NCBI GenBank assembly: GCA_017979445.1
Contig: CM030705.1
Location: forward strand, 12,748,679-12,812,678
From: Akebia trifoliata
Taxonomy: Eukaryota > Streptophyta > Magnoliopsida > Ranunculales > Lardizabalaceae
Reading direction: 5' to 3'
Length of the DNA: 64,000 bases
The position numbers were made by a program, and so were the translations under genes. This document shows positions 1 through 10,710 of this stretch, piece after piece. Numbering within the stretch: position 1 is the first letter of the stretch; each line of letters starts with the position of its first letter. A model generated the notes under the pieces. That model was not told where the DNA came from and searched no databases. It worked only from the letters and a program-made list of their open reading frames with translations.

Positions 1-474
1 GGTATGTAAAGTAAAAAAATGATTAACCAATCTTAAAAGATAGTATTCCTCTTAAGTAAATTAAAATATGTTAAGTGTTGATACAACAACTTGGTTTCAA
101 ACACTGATTTCACCAGGTAATTATTGATTACAAATCTCGCTTACCTAACAAATAAAACAAAAATCAAAGAAATGTATACTTCACTTTTATAATAAAATAG
201 AAAAATCAAATAAGATGTCATCCAAGTTAATGATGAGGGAATTATTATTCTTTAAAGTCCATCGATTTTTGTATTATAAGAAAGAAGTTCCAAATACACT
301 AGAAGCTATATCATTTTTTTCTTCTAAAGTATGCTTCATTTTATGGTAGACATTGACACAGTCCCCACCACTGTTTATACTCATCAAAGAACAAAAAATA
401 AAATAAAATAAAATAAAAAGAACAATTACAAAAGTATGAGATAATCAAACATGTGATTGGAATGTCTAACCTAC

Positions 475-578
475 CTGTGCAAACAGTAACCAAGGCAAGA
501 AGACAGCCAACGGACCTAATGGTAATTTTGTGACTCCAAATAAAAACTCAGGTACGACAAGTTCGGCTCCCCTTTCAC
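475..578 (-). CDS. Candidate internal exon of an unidentified gene running off the left edge
   Basis: On the minus strand this stretch is bounded by an acceptor (AAATAG) and a good donor (CACAG|GTAGGT). It stays open for 34 codons in the frame that starts after two bases. The translation contains VVPEFLFGVTKLPLG followed by the hydrophobic run PLAVFLPWLLFAQ, which looks like the start of a membrane segment. The exon is 104 bases and ends on a complete codon. I do not recognise the family, and no partner exon of matching phase was found between 600 and 2100; a donor-like site near 913 gives a stop at the junction. The next exon would lie beyond the left edge or in unread sequence below 475. 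A chance open frame remains possible. Confidence 0.3.
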
Positions 579-2097
579 CTATTTAATCCAAAAAAATAAA
601 TATTAGCATTAGAAGCTACAAACCAAATGAAAGCAAGATAGAATGATGCCTAGAATTCCACTATAATCAAAGAACTCAAATTTGATTCAAAAATAATTCG
701 AACCTAATTAGAAACAGAAATGGATTAACACCTAGAACACCGGAAATTAAAAATTTTTTTTTTGTAAAAAAACATATTTAAAAATCTAAAGTGGAGAAAG
801 AGATCTTACAATGAATTTAAACTTGAGTTTGGATTAATTTCTTTTAAGCACTACAACAAATAAGAAATGTATTTTTCTGAATACACTAGAAATAACTTGA
901 ATTGTCTCCTACCTTATGAACCATTCTAAAGCAAGTCCACAATGCATCTAAAGCAAGTAAGCAACACATAAATAAGTAGAATGTCAAATCCAAAAAGCAT
1001 TGATGAGCTTGAAGTTCACATAGTTGATATGTGTTGGTTGGCTTTCATGATCTGATTCTGAAGTATAAAATCTATAAAAAGTTTAAAAGATAAAAATCCA
1101 ACCTGATGTTTACAATCATTTACCCCAAAAGACCAATGTGATGGGGAAGGTGCAATTATGATAACGCAACACTTGACACCTTATTTGTGTAAAAGAAGAC
1201 TAACACAAACTGATAAACATGGTTCACACTATATCATTGCAAGGCATAAAGGCTTTATTGTAGCAATCAAAGGCTCTTTTTGTCATGAGTCAATTCACAT
1301 GATTGACTCAACTAAACAACCCAGTTTGACTTTAGGAAAATTGAGGTTTTTCACAAGAATCAATTTAATTCAAAATGATACAAATTAAATTTTCATAGAA
1401 AGATCACTTCCAAGGATTCTATAAAGTATTTTTTCTTAAGATCTGTAGTAAGTCTTGAAAGATAAAAAACTAACAAAGATCAATAGATCTTAAAAATGAA
1501 TTGGTGTAACTGACATTGCAGCGTTGGAAACTTCTATTTTATTAGGCTCTAAAATTCCTCCAAAAATTAGTGATCTTTTATTTAGATCTCATCAGTTGTA
1601 GAGACCTTCACTAATACCAAATTAGCAATCTATTTTATTAAGCAAAACCCAAATCTCTAAACACTAAAATTCCCAAATCAGCAATCTATTTAATTAAGTA
1701 AAACCTAAATCTCTGATACCAAATCAACAATCTATTTTATTAAGCAAAACTCAAATCTTTAAACTTTCAACTACAAATTCCCAACTACCAAACACTCATA
1801 AACCTCTAAAATCTACAGAAAAGAAATTATAACCCAAATCAACAAACACGTTTTTAAGCATAACCTAGATTACCCAAAATAATTTTGGGGATAACCTAGA
1901 TCACCTCAACTCGTACAGAAACACAAAAATCTAAATAAAATGACTAAATTTCAAAAATTTTAATAGCAAATGCAACAAACCCAGACCATCAAAATGGGGA
2001 GGGAGAAAAAAAATCATACTATTTGCTAATAATATTATTGGTTTTTTGAAAAAAAAAACCCAAAAGAATGACAGAGATAGAGAAAGAGAGATAATAC
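579..2097. other. AT-rich intron or intergenic sequence
   Basis: No exon, tRNA or repeat with recognisable ends was found. Short open frames here have no coding character. If the exon at 475-578 belongs with the leader-like sequence near 2098-2190, this would be an intron. Confidence 0.3.
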
Positions 2098-2190
2098 CTC
2101 AGGTCGTCTCCTAGTCGAGGTCGTCGCCTTTGCTCCTTCTCTCAAGGATTTTTCATCTCTTTTGTAAGCATCTCTAGGGTTTCTAAAATT
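2098..2190 (-). other. Possible 5' leader exon of the left-edge gene
   Basis: The minus strand reads a telo-box-like AAACCCTAG, then a GA/CGA-rich leader ending CCTGAG|GTATTA, a plausible donor. The only ATGs open very short frames that end at TGA, as in a leader. The link to 475-578 is inference from orientation alone. Confidence 0.2.
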
Positions 2191-4178
2191 TGATTATAAG
2201 AATGTGTTTGTTTACTTGGGGTGTAATTAGTAATAGTTGACTTGCCAATATCACGTTTCTTTGGAAATTTTGAAAATGTTGAAGACAAATTTGATAAGAA
2301 AAATTTGTTCTCTTCTCTTCCCTCCTCGTCTCTCCATTTTTGGATAACGGAATTTCATATTTTTTCCTTCTCTTCCCTCCATTTTTCTTCTCTTCTCTCC
2401 CAATTAACAATCCAAACAGGAGAAAGGAATAGAAAATTGAATATTTTCTCTTCCCATCACTTCTCTTCTCTCATACCAAATCAGAAAGTCATGTTTTATG
2501 TCAATTAGATTAGATCATGGAGTTAAAATATATATTCAATCACAAAACTACCTGTTTGGCCTTTCTATGTTTAATAGAATCTCTTCGAGGATTTCGATTA
2601 TTGAGTTTCCTCACCTTCAAATATTGCAATTTTTTTTTTTTACTTACTCAATTTCATTGGGAGTGTATTTCAATCGAAATTCATAGGATTAAAAGAAGAT
2701 AAATTGGTATAGATAATAAATGCTTTGTAAGGTTAACTTACATCCATATCATAACAACTTGGATCATCCAACTTTTTTTTTTTTTTTCTGATATTATCTA
2801 CAAGTTCCCAATATCTGTCGCTTTGGAATTTTTTCCTAAAACAATGGAATTCCTAGATAATTTATTGGCATTATTCATTCAACAAAACCTTGAACATTTC
2901 AGAATACTTTATTTTAATCCTACATAATTCTTTTCGACATTAAAATATTATATTTTTTAATATTTTACTAATTTCCCTAATGTTTTTTCAGTGAGAAAAT
3001 GCTCTCAACAAATATAGCCTCTTGACTAACTTAAGAGTTCACCTTTGAATTCCCCCCCAATAAACATGAGAGACTATTACCAGAAAAAATAGTCTTGGAG
3101 ACATCAATTCGCCCCTTTTCAAATCTTTGAAACTTTTAAGGTACCCCCAAATGTAGATGCATCCCTTTGGTTTCGAAACTTGGTTGACATCTCATCTCAT
3201 TCATGGACGAGAACAAGTTGTCTGGGATGAGTCAATTCATCTCAAACGAGACAAATCATTTAACTGGGTTTGCAATTATTAATTCATATACATACATATG
3301 GAAATAATTGTAAATTTTTTTTTAATAAAATAAGGTAGATTAGAAGACGTTTAGTCATAAAATCATAATTTATTTAGATAATTATTTGTTTAAATAGTTG
3401 TTTTCATTGAAATATTAAGATCATGATTGACTTGGACAAGATTTTCAAAATATCGTCTGAGTCATCTTGTTTGTCTTGCAAGATTCTGCATATGTGAGAT
3501 GCATTATCTACTTGTCTCGTTCATGGATAATACCTAGATGACTCGGGCGAGTCATCTCGTTCTCTGACAAGATTTAAAACCATATGACCAACCAAATCGA
3601 ATGGTCCGGAAAGCTAATTTTATTTTTTATTTTTTTAGGATATAAAAAGAAAAAAGTCTCATCAAATCTCATCTTAGGTCTAAGACATATCTATCTTCAA
3701 AACCATGTTGCCCTCTCGATTTTGTTATTTAGGTCTCCAATAAACTCATGATCATTTAATACTACATTGTCAAATATATTTCTTCCCTTAAAAAATGATT
3801 ACTATTCTTTTGAAATCACTAAGTAAAATTTTTCACTTAGGATAAAAAAGAAATCAAAATTACGATAAACTAGTCAATTATTATTATTTTGATAAAAACA
3901 TACTAGATGGTCAAATAAACAAAAAAACATAGGTTGATACAACCACACATGACCATAAACAAGTCATTTTGAGTTCAAACTACAAACCCTAAAAAGAGCA
4001 AAACAACACATAAACATAGAAGGGACTTCTACCCTTGTATAGACGACCTAAGGGAAGAAAAACATGTTATTTAGAAGCCCTTAAAGTTATTATTCTACTA
4101 TTAACCACTTTCATTTTCTTCATTCAACTCCATATTAGCACAAGCATGCCCCAATTTCGCGATATTATTCTTACTATT
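2191..4178. other. Intergenic sequence with pyrimidine-rich and poly-T stretches
   Basis: It holds CTTCTC-rich low-complexity sequence (2305-2470), a poly-T run near 2770 and the dispersed repeat listed separately at 3170-3590. No gene is supported; the open frames at 2242-2686 follow the pyrimidine bias. Confidence 0.4.
3170..3590. repeat. Dispersed repeat with GACTCGGGCGAGTC-like motifs
   Basis: Repeated variants of 'gagacgagatgagtc' and 'gactcgggcgagtcatctcg' occur here and again at 63190-64000, together with shared wording such as 'gagcaagattttca'. It is an old dispersed repeat of unknown class; ends not determined. Confidence 0.4.
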
Positions 4179-5595
4179 TCAACGACGCCTATAACTCTTC
4201 ATCTTGTCCATGATTGAGAACCTAATTTCTTGAAGCCTTGGACAAGGATCATCTTCCATCACTTCCTTAGATTTCGTTTCTTCCTTTGGATCTTCTTTCA
4301 TTCCATCGATTACCCCATTTTTCTCTTGAGTGTTTTCTGTGGATTCTGCCGTCAGCTCATTATTCTCAGTTGCGGCCAATATTATTAATTGAAGGATCAT
4401 AATTAAACCAAACTTGTTGATATTCCAAAATGTGACTTTTGGTACCGGGGTCCAAGTTGGTCGAAATGTTGGCATTGATTCAATATTTCCCAACAAAATC
4501 ACCCCAGATGCTTCCACAGCTTCGACGAGGTCAGAGAATACAAAAATGGTTGCAGAAGTACGCACTTCAACATCGTCATCAGAAGAAGATGAACTGGGCC
4601 CAATTATTTGAATGTGATCATGAGGATTAATAACACCAATAAGGATGCCTTTTGTGATCATCTTGGTTATAGCTGACATGCGCTTAACCCTTCGTATTCT
4701 ATCATTCTCAGCATGGATCAAAATCGAAGTTTCTTCCTGATTCGCTCCGATTCGTTTGAGAAACGGTTCGGTTATTCTTTCAATCTTTGACTGTGATGCA
4801 ACCCAGAATACGAGTTGATGTTCGGGTATTCTACAGAACGGGATACCTGTAATTAAGATAAAAAAATAAAAAAAAATAATGATTTGAAATGTCCAAATTG
4901 CCATCAATTTACTGAGTGACTTCCGCAGGTCCCTAGCATAACTGTTCACGTTTTAAAACTCCCAGAAAGAAGACAAAGATTTGTTTTCCGTACAGTTATA
5001 TGTTTTAGGACAATGAATACCCTTGATACGCCATAAAAATACTAAAATACCTTTTTAGAGGAATTTTTAAAATGTTGTCTGACTGCAAAATTCCCAATAA
5101 ACCCTCAGTATACTTTTATCAACAAAAATACCCCTAAGTGAAAACTAATCAAATTTAAAGCAGCTTAGTATTACCAGTTCGCCTTACTGAGTGATCTTCA
5201 TAATAACCAAACTGGATCAGCACCCTTTCAAGCTTCTCCATTGCCTCTTCAGAACAGCTTTGTGGGAACTGAAGGCCGTAAAGGAGGCCGGCAGGCATTG
5301 CAAAAGCGAAACTTCGTAGTCCAACTCGTAAAATCGGAGAATCCTTAGTTATGGGCCAAACCAATTCTCCTACTACGCAAACCGAGACCATGATTGGACT
5401 TCGATTTTGGGTTACCAAACGGACGAAGAACGGGCCTATCCGAACCATACCGACCACACGATTATCATCTTTGCCGGACATCAAACAGAGTGCAGAGGTT
5501 CTGATACTTAACAGCTCATGTTCGATCCCACGAGTGATCTCTTTTCCCCTACCAACCCTTGAATGTGTTGTGCTTGTTGACGATTCAGCGTCCAT
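4179..5595 (-). CDS. ERD7-like senescence/dehydration-associated protein (divergent)
   Basis: Two exons, complement(join(4179..4846,5175..5595)), encode 362 residues. The donor CTG|GTAATA and acceptor TTACAG|GTATCC leave matching phases (codon 141 is split 1+2). Residues 25-135 match the N-terminal part of ERD7-family proteins: the order ELLSIRTSALCLM, a Val-rich core, then ELVWPITKDSP and an FAFAMP/YGLQF segment parallel the family's 'WPLTKD..' and 'LSYGITF' motifs. Residues 188-212 (RIRRVKRMSAITKMITKGIL) and 238-260 match the start and the 'AVE.AG' helix of the senescence domain. The family associates with lipid droplets or membranes and is stress-induced in Arabidopsis. Here the spacer between the regions is short, residues 224-233 are a Ser/Asp run, and the usual Gly/Ala-rich C-terminal helix is replaced by a hydrophobic stretch (287-299) and an acidic tail. 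There are no internal stops. The family is fairly sure; function of this divergent copy is inferred. Confidence 0.65.
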
Positions 5596-5777
5596 TATTA
5601 GTGTTAAAACCTACCATTAAAAATTAATCAAGAAGAGAAGAGTTAGTAGATAAAATAGTGGTAGAAACTCATATGGATTAGTGTTGAAGAAAGTAAAGTA
5701 AATATGATGAGGTAGTTAATTATGTGAAATATTTGGTAGAATGGACTATGAGAGCAATGACACCATGGGTATCTATT

Positions 5778-5801
5778 GAGAGAGAGAGAGAGAGAGAGAG
5801 A
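5778..5801. repeat. (GA)n microsatellite in the ERD7-like 5' leader
   Basis: Twelve GA units on the plus strand read as (CT)n on the gene's strand, between the presumed TATA element and the ATG at 5595. Shorter GA runs follow at 5839-5850 and near 5967-5985. CT-rich leaders are common in plant promoters. Confidence 0.8.
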
Positions 5802-5890
5802 TGGGTTCTCTCCAAAATTACCAAACACAAAGAAAGACTGAGAGAGAGAGAGGCTTGAATGGTTTGTAGAAATTGGGAAGAAAGGTTGAG

Positions 5891-5898
5891 TATAAATA
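5891..5898 (-). promoter_or_regulatory. TATA-like element of the ERD7-like gene
   Basis: The minus strand reads CACTATTTATACTC, about 295 bases before the ATG at 5595, upstream of the CT-rich leader. It could also be read as TATAAATA on the plus strand, but no plus-strand gene follows. Confidence 0.4.
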
Positions 5899-6137
5899 GT
5901 GTGAGAACCAATGACGGTGGGCAAATGTGTAATTTGAGCTGGCATTTGGCCCATGACACATGGGCAGAGAGAGAGAGAAAGAGAGGTAACGGTTGAGGTG
6001 GTTTGCAGAAGCGCGTCAAGCATGCAAGGAGGTTGGTAGGCAGAAGCGAGGCGATAAAGGCTAAGTATGAGAGACAAGGGTATTTTAGTCAAGCAGAAAA
6101 AGTACAGATCTTAGTGAGTCTGTGACGTCTGTTCTAA

Positions 6138-6149
6138 GACACGTGTGCC
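6138..6149. promoter_or_regulatory. G-box / ABRE-type element
   Basis: GACACGTGTGCC contains the palindrome CACGTG (6140-6145) and an ACGTGT core bound by plant bZIP factors in abscisic-acid responses. A TGACG motif lies at 6123-6127 and CCACGTCA at 6358-6365. Their place upstream of a dehydration-family gene fits stress control, but this is inference from motifs. Confidence 0.45.
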
Positions 6150-6511
6150 ATAGTTTCTTCGTAATAAGACAACTTTTCATAATGACGACGCATTATGGCG
6201 TGGCCTTAGTTATAAAAACTATTTAGTCGGACAACGTTGGACATTAAGGGTCCAATTGATATGATTTTTACTACATGTCACTACAGCATATGTTCGTTGT
6301 GTGTAAGCTATTCAAAGACGTTGTACAGTAAAATTCCTTTGAGTAACGAAACGCCTTCCACGTCAAATAACGCTGGACTAAAAAGGTTTTATCTCAGCTC
6401 TCTTATCTCGCCTTTCATTTATCATTTATTACCATCATACACTTAAGTAAATTATGGAACCTCAACCCTAATAAATCTATGAGAACTATTGAGTTGCAGA
6501 GATTAAGGGTA

Positions 6512-6669
6512 AATCTTAAGCTTGGACCTCATATCACACATCTTGACGTGAGAGTGGATAAGAATCATACATGCTTTTTCATTTTATCTTGATGAAAAAC
6601 ATCTATGATTCCCATACACTTTCACGTCAAAAAGTGCGATATGAGGTTCCAACTCGAGGTCACTTCAAT
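6512..6669. mobile_element. Foldback MITE, TTGAAGTGAC family, copy 1
   Basis: Arms 'acctcatatcacacatcttgacgtgagagtgg' and 'cactttcacgtcaaaaagtgcgatatgaggt' are inverted repeats, and the right tip reads GAGGTCACTTCAA. The left tip is degraded. The loop carries the shared module (catgctttttcat...gatgaaaaacatctatg). Sister copies lie at 52201-52364 and 62510-62673. Confidence 0.7.
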
Positions 6670-7002
6670 ATTATTCTATTGAGAATCATCAAATACTCCT
6701 TTTTTTATAAGTCTTAATGTTACTAGATAATTTTTAGATACCTCATTCTACGCAACAAACCTCAAAAATCTTTTAATAATAAGAATTAAAAAATTTATTA
6801 TATAGCAGAATCCAACATGCAAAATGTCAATATATATGATAAACTTATTTTTTCTAGGTAAATTAATATTACTGTAGATTTAATTCAGAACTTTGCATCC
6901 ATACATGACCTTTTATTTTTTATATTTGAATTTTAATATCATTTAAAATCTTAACCTTGAATTATTGTTTAAATATTATTGATACCCATTTAGTAAATTT
7001 TT

Positions 7003-7370
7003 AAAGTAGTGCTTTATTAGTCAATGATACTGGGGCACGCATCATTTTATTTAATATGTTGTCGTTTTTCTGTTGTCTTCGTTATCATATTTTGACATCA
7101 AAAGTAGTGCTTTATCAATCAACGACACTAGGGCACTCATCATTCAATTTAATATGTTGTCGTTTTTCTGTCATCTTCATTATTATATTTTTGTGTCTTT
7201 TACTCACTACGTCAAAAATACGTTATAGGTGCAACTGTTTTATTCATTGATAATATCACAATGTTGATAAGGTATCAGATTTTGGCGTCTTCTACCTATT
7301 GTCATTAAAAATCTGTTACAGGACATAACTGTTTTATTCGTTGACAATATCACGATGTCCGACAAGTTAC
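7003..7370. repeat. Two adjacent diverged tandem duplications of about 96-110 bases
   Basis: 'aaagtagtgctttat...ttaatatgttgtcgtttttctg' occurs at 7003 and again at 7099. It is followed by two copies of 'aactgttttattc.ttga.aatatcac.atgt' at about 7228 and 7328. No coding content. Confidence 0.6.
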
Positions 7371-8464
7371 AGCCCAATCATTTAACATTTATTTATTCAG
7401 TGAAGCCAGCATGACATGAAACAATTTACAAAAAAGTTATTTGACATCTATCTATTCTTTTATCTTCATTTTATCTTTTAAAATATATCTTGTGCATGTA
7501 CTAAAATTCCTAATGAGAAGAAAATCTCTCTTGATTATTAATATCTTCAAAAGTACTCGTAAATATTAAATATTCTAAATTATTTATAAAAGAAATAATT
7601 TTTTTTATATATTATTATTTCCAAAATATTGGAATATTAGTTGTAAGATTATAATTTGTATATTAAGTATTAGATTATAATCTGTAAAATACAACTAAAA
7701 ATGAAAAATAAATTTTATTCAAAAAATACATCATCTCTAAGCCTTTTTATTTCTGTCAAAAAAGTATTTTTATCCTAATCACCATCGTCTCCAATATTAG
7801 ATAATACAATAAGTTTTATTATCATTAATGATAATAATTGAGATTAGATGATGTTTCATGTGATGGCAATGTCCACTAAATAGATCATTTTCATTATATA
7901 TTAAAAAAAAAAATCTAGCAAAATCATTATTAAAAAAATATGTATTTTTAATAATTTTATCCTTTTTTAAAAACTATTTTTTATACAATTTTCTATGATG
8001 CAAACACTAGCAAAACATTTTCATGCATTCAAACGTTCCCTAAGGGCAAATGGAGTTAGGTAAAAGGTTTAAGAAAGTAGTTGGAAATTAAAATTTGAAG
8101 GGGTAGAAAGAAATTATAAGAACATATTAAGGACAATTAAAGAAGTTCGAGGAAAAGTACCTTTTTACCCTTTAAGAAACCGTTTTAGATTCTTTTGCGC
8201 ATACCACGCACGCAGCCAGCCAACGCAGCTCATTATATTGGCCACTTGTGGGGTGGCACTTTGACACGTGGTTCACTAAAAACCACAGTAGGTGCTTCTC
8301 TTGTTTTTTTCTACATTTTCTGTGGGTCGAAAATACCCTTTTCACTGCAATACCAAAACACCATGCATGCCTGCCGCGCATCGAAAAAGAATCTCTTCCA
8401 TCTCATCCACCAGCTAATTAATCTCAAGCGACGGTTTCTAGAGAAAAGACTTCCACTTTCCTTA
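7371..8464. other. Intergenic, no supported gene
   Basis: AT-rich sequence up to about 8150, then a GC-richer patch (8195-8400) with CACGTGG at 8265-8271. It resembles promoter or leader sequence, but no exon or TATA-to-ATG arrangement could be supported. Confidence 0.3.
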
Positions 8465-8800
8465 CTACCTTAGTAGGATTTAAAATCTTATTAAAGTTCG
8501 TTAAACTCAAATGGATTATCAATTTAACAATTTAACACAACAACCCTCTAAAATTCATGAAAAAACTCAAAGAAATAAAAAATCGAATAAATAATTTTTT
8601 TTTGAACTTGATTGATGATTTGTAAAATAAATGACTACTAATTCTCAAATTTAAAATTAAAATTAATAGATGAGAAATAATATATATAATTTTCTCTTCT
8701 ATTGTTGTGGCATCTGATCATGTTTTTCTATTCCATAAGATTAGCTCATCCTTTAAGATTTGAAATCTTACTAAGTTAGTAAGACTAGACTTACTTAAAT
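8465..8800. mobile_element. TAAG-type MITE (palindromic ends), copy 1
   Basis: Starts with 'ttagtaggatttaaaatcttatt' and ends 'aagatttgaaatcttactaagttagtaag'. The interior shares 'aacaaccctctaaaattcatgaaaaaactc' and 'tggcatctgatcatg' with the copies at 10105, 17566, 35970 and 61330. Ends are approximate. Confidence 0.55.
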
Positions 8801-9779
8801 TTTTAATAATTATAGTATTATGAAAAATAAAAATTTAGAGTTTAGGATTAATTAATATCTTGGGTTGTACATGTATATCAAAACATGAAAGCGAAGATTA
8901 ACAGTCCAAGATCAAGAAAAAATTTCAATTATCATTTTTTAATTTTTTTTAAAATTAAATTATTTATGTGTGAGTAATGAATCTTTTAGTCTAAGAAAAT
9001 CTCTATGCTTGAAATTTGGTGGAAGAAGTTACACGAATGATGAGATCTTGATCCCCCACAGTGTGCCATTTTATGAACGCTAGACTTTTTAAAGAATCAA
9101 TAATGGGCTACCATGCACAGTATAGGAGTTGATGTGGCATGTGAGTCACATAAATCACCCTAATAGCCATACCCAATATTCTCCCACTTGCCCCTACGAC
9201 CCAAATTACTAAATAATAGGTACTTAAAACTAGTGCATGATTATTCAGAACAAAACTACCTTAATTTTCTAGTTTTGAATTTTCTTTTTTATATTGAACA
9301 CTTCCAATAAGTTTGGATTTCACAAATGCCCCATCTTTACATTTAAAGTTTAAACGGAAAAGAAATAAATGGGAAATTCCTGAGGTGGAAATGATTCAAA
9401 ATATTAATGAATAGATAGACAAACTTTTGAAAGGACGGACATTTATGGGTGCGAGGGAAGAGAAGGGACCAGTTCATAGTTGAAAGCTTTGATTGCTCGA
9501 CCCTACTATTTATTTCTCAATTGGCATTGAAAAAAAGGGAATGATTAATTTTGGATTAAAATCTAGTTGGCTTTAATGATCACCAAGACAAGGGCGATAG
9601 TTAATTTGTTTTTAGTTAAAGGGATAAAAGATGAAAAATAATAAAATTGACCCCAACAAATTGTTGTTTGAATGCGATGTTTGTCCTGCACAAAATTGTA
9701 GCAGATGAGACGTTTATCCCCCAACTGTAATGTAAAATGAACTCGACAATTGTGTTTTATTATATAAATATAAGAGTAA
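8801..9779. other. Intergenic, no supported gene
   Basis: AT-rich sequence without a recognisable gene, RNA or bounded repeat. Confidence 0.3.
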
Positions 9780-10130
9780 TTCTAGCCTTACTAACTTGGT
9801 AAGATTTCAAATCTTACAATGGGAGCTCACCTTGTGACATCCAAAAACATGATCGTTGCCCCCAAAAGGATGTAGAGGGCGAAGTTCATAATATTAAAAA
9901 AAAACATAAAAAAAAATTGTTATTCATCGTTAAATTTTATATTTAAATTTAGGAATTGAGTGGGAGTTTAACAGTTGTTCATTTTCAAAATCTTGGGTCA
10001 AGCCAATAATAATAATAATAATTTTTGAAAAAATCCGACTTTTTCCTTGAAATCTAGAGGAATGTGGTGTTGGATTGCGAAATTGTAAAGAGTTTGACAA
10101 GCGTTACTAAGTTAGTAAGAATTTCACCCT
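9780..10130. mobile_element. TAAG-type MITE, copy 2
   Basis: Begins 'gccttactaacttggtaagatttcaaatcttac' and ends with 'ggtgttggattgcgaaat...gttactaagttagtaagaattt'. Same interior order as its neighbour at 10105 but diverged. Confidence 0.55.
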
Positions 10131-10545
10131 TACTAAGGGTCCTTGAGCTCACCTTATGCCATAAAAAGCATGATCCGATTCTTCAGGATTGTGGATGATA
10201 AAATTTTATGAACTTTGAAAAAAAAATCCCAAAAAAGTTATTTTTCATCACTGAATTTCAATTTTAAGTTTGGGAGTTATATGGAAGTTCAGAAGATGTC
10301 CATTTTCAAAATCTTGGATTAAGCTCAAAGTAAATTATTTTTTGAATTTTTTATATATATGAGATTTTCAATGAAACTTAGAGGGTTATGGTATTGGATT
10401 GCTGGTGTGGCAATCTGTTTGAGCAAAACGACTATTAGTAAGGCTTAAAATCATTACTTGGTGAATAAGGAAAATATTTTTCATTTGGTAATCCATTTGA
10501 ACTCAACAAGCCCTTGTAAGATTTGAAATCTTACAAAGTTGTAAG
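10105..10545. mobile_element. TAAG-type MITE, copy 3
   Basis: Opens 'ttactaagttagtaagaatttcacccttactaaggg' and closes with 'ggtattggattgc...ttagtaaggcttaaaatc' and a terminal 'taagatttgaaatctta' palindrome near 10507. Adjacent to copy 2. Confidence 0.55.
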
Positions 10546-10648
10546 AACAGTTTTTCTCTATATAATATGAATTTTCAAAACTCTTTTGGTCAGGTTTGTA
10601 CATGTTAGTATAAAAATGTATGTAAAATAGTAACTTCAAAATTTTTAT

Positions 10649-10674
10649 GGGGGTGGGGGTGGGGGTGGGGGGGG
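10649..10674 (+). repeat. G-run tract with G-quadruplex pattern
   Basis: Four uninterrupted runs of five or more G separated by single T on the plus strand, the simplest intramolecular quadruplex pattern with one-base loops. Confidence 0.8.
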
Positions 10675-10710
10675 CATGATCCCCCAATCTCTGCATGGTT
10701 CCGCCCATGG

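Noticed and set aside
4414..4630. Plus-strand open frames opposite the ERD7-like exon
   Set aside because: Shadows of the minus-strand coding exon, no splice or start context of their own.
5351..5620. Plus-strand frame of 89 codons
   Set aside because: Antisense shadow of the first ERD7-like exon.
5643..6092. Open frames rich in Ser-Leu repeats on the minus strand
   Set aside because: They arise from the (CT)n leader of the ERD7-like gene and have no other coding features.
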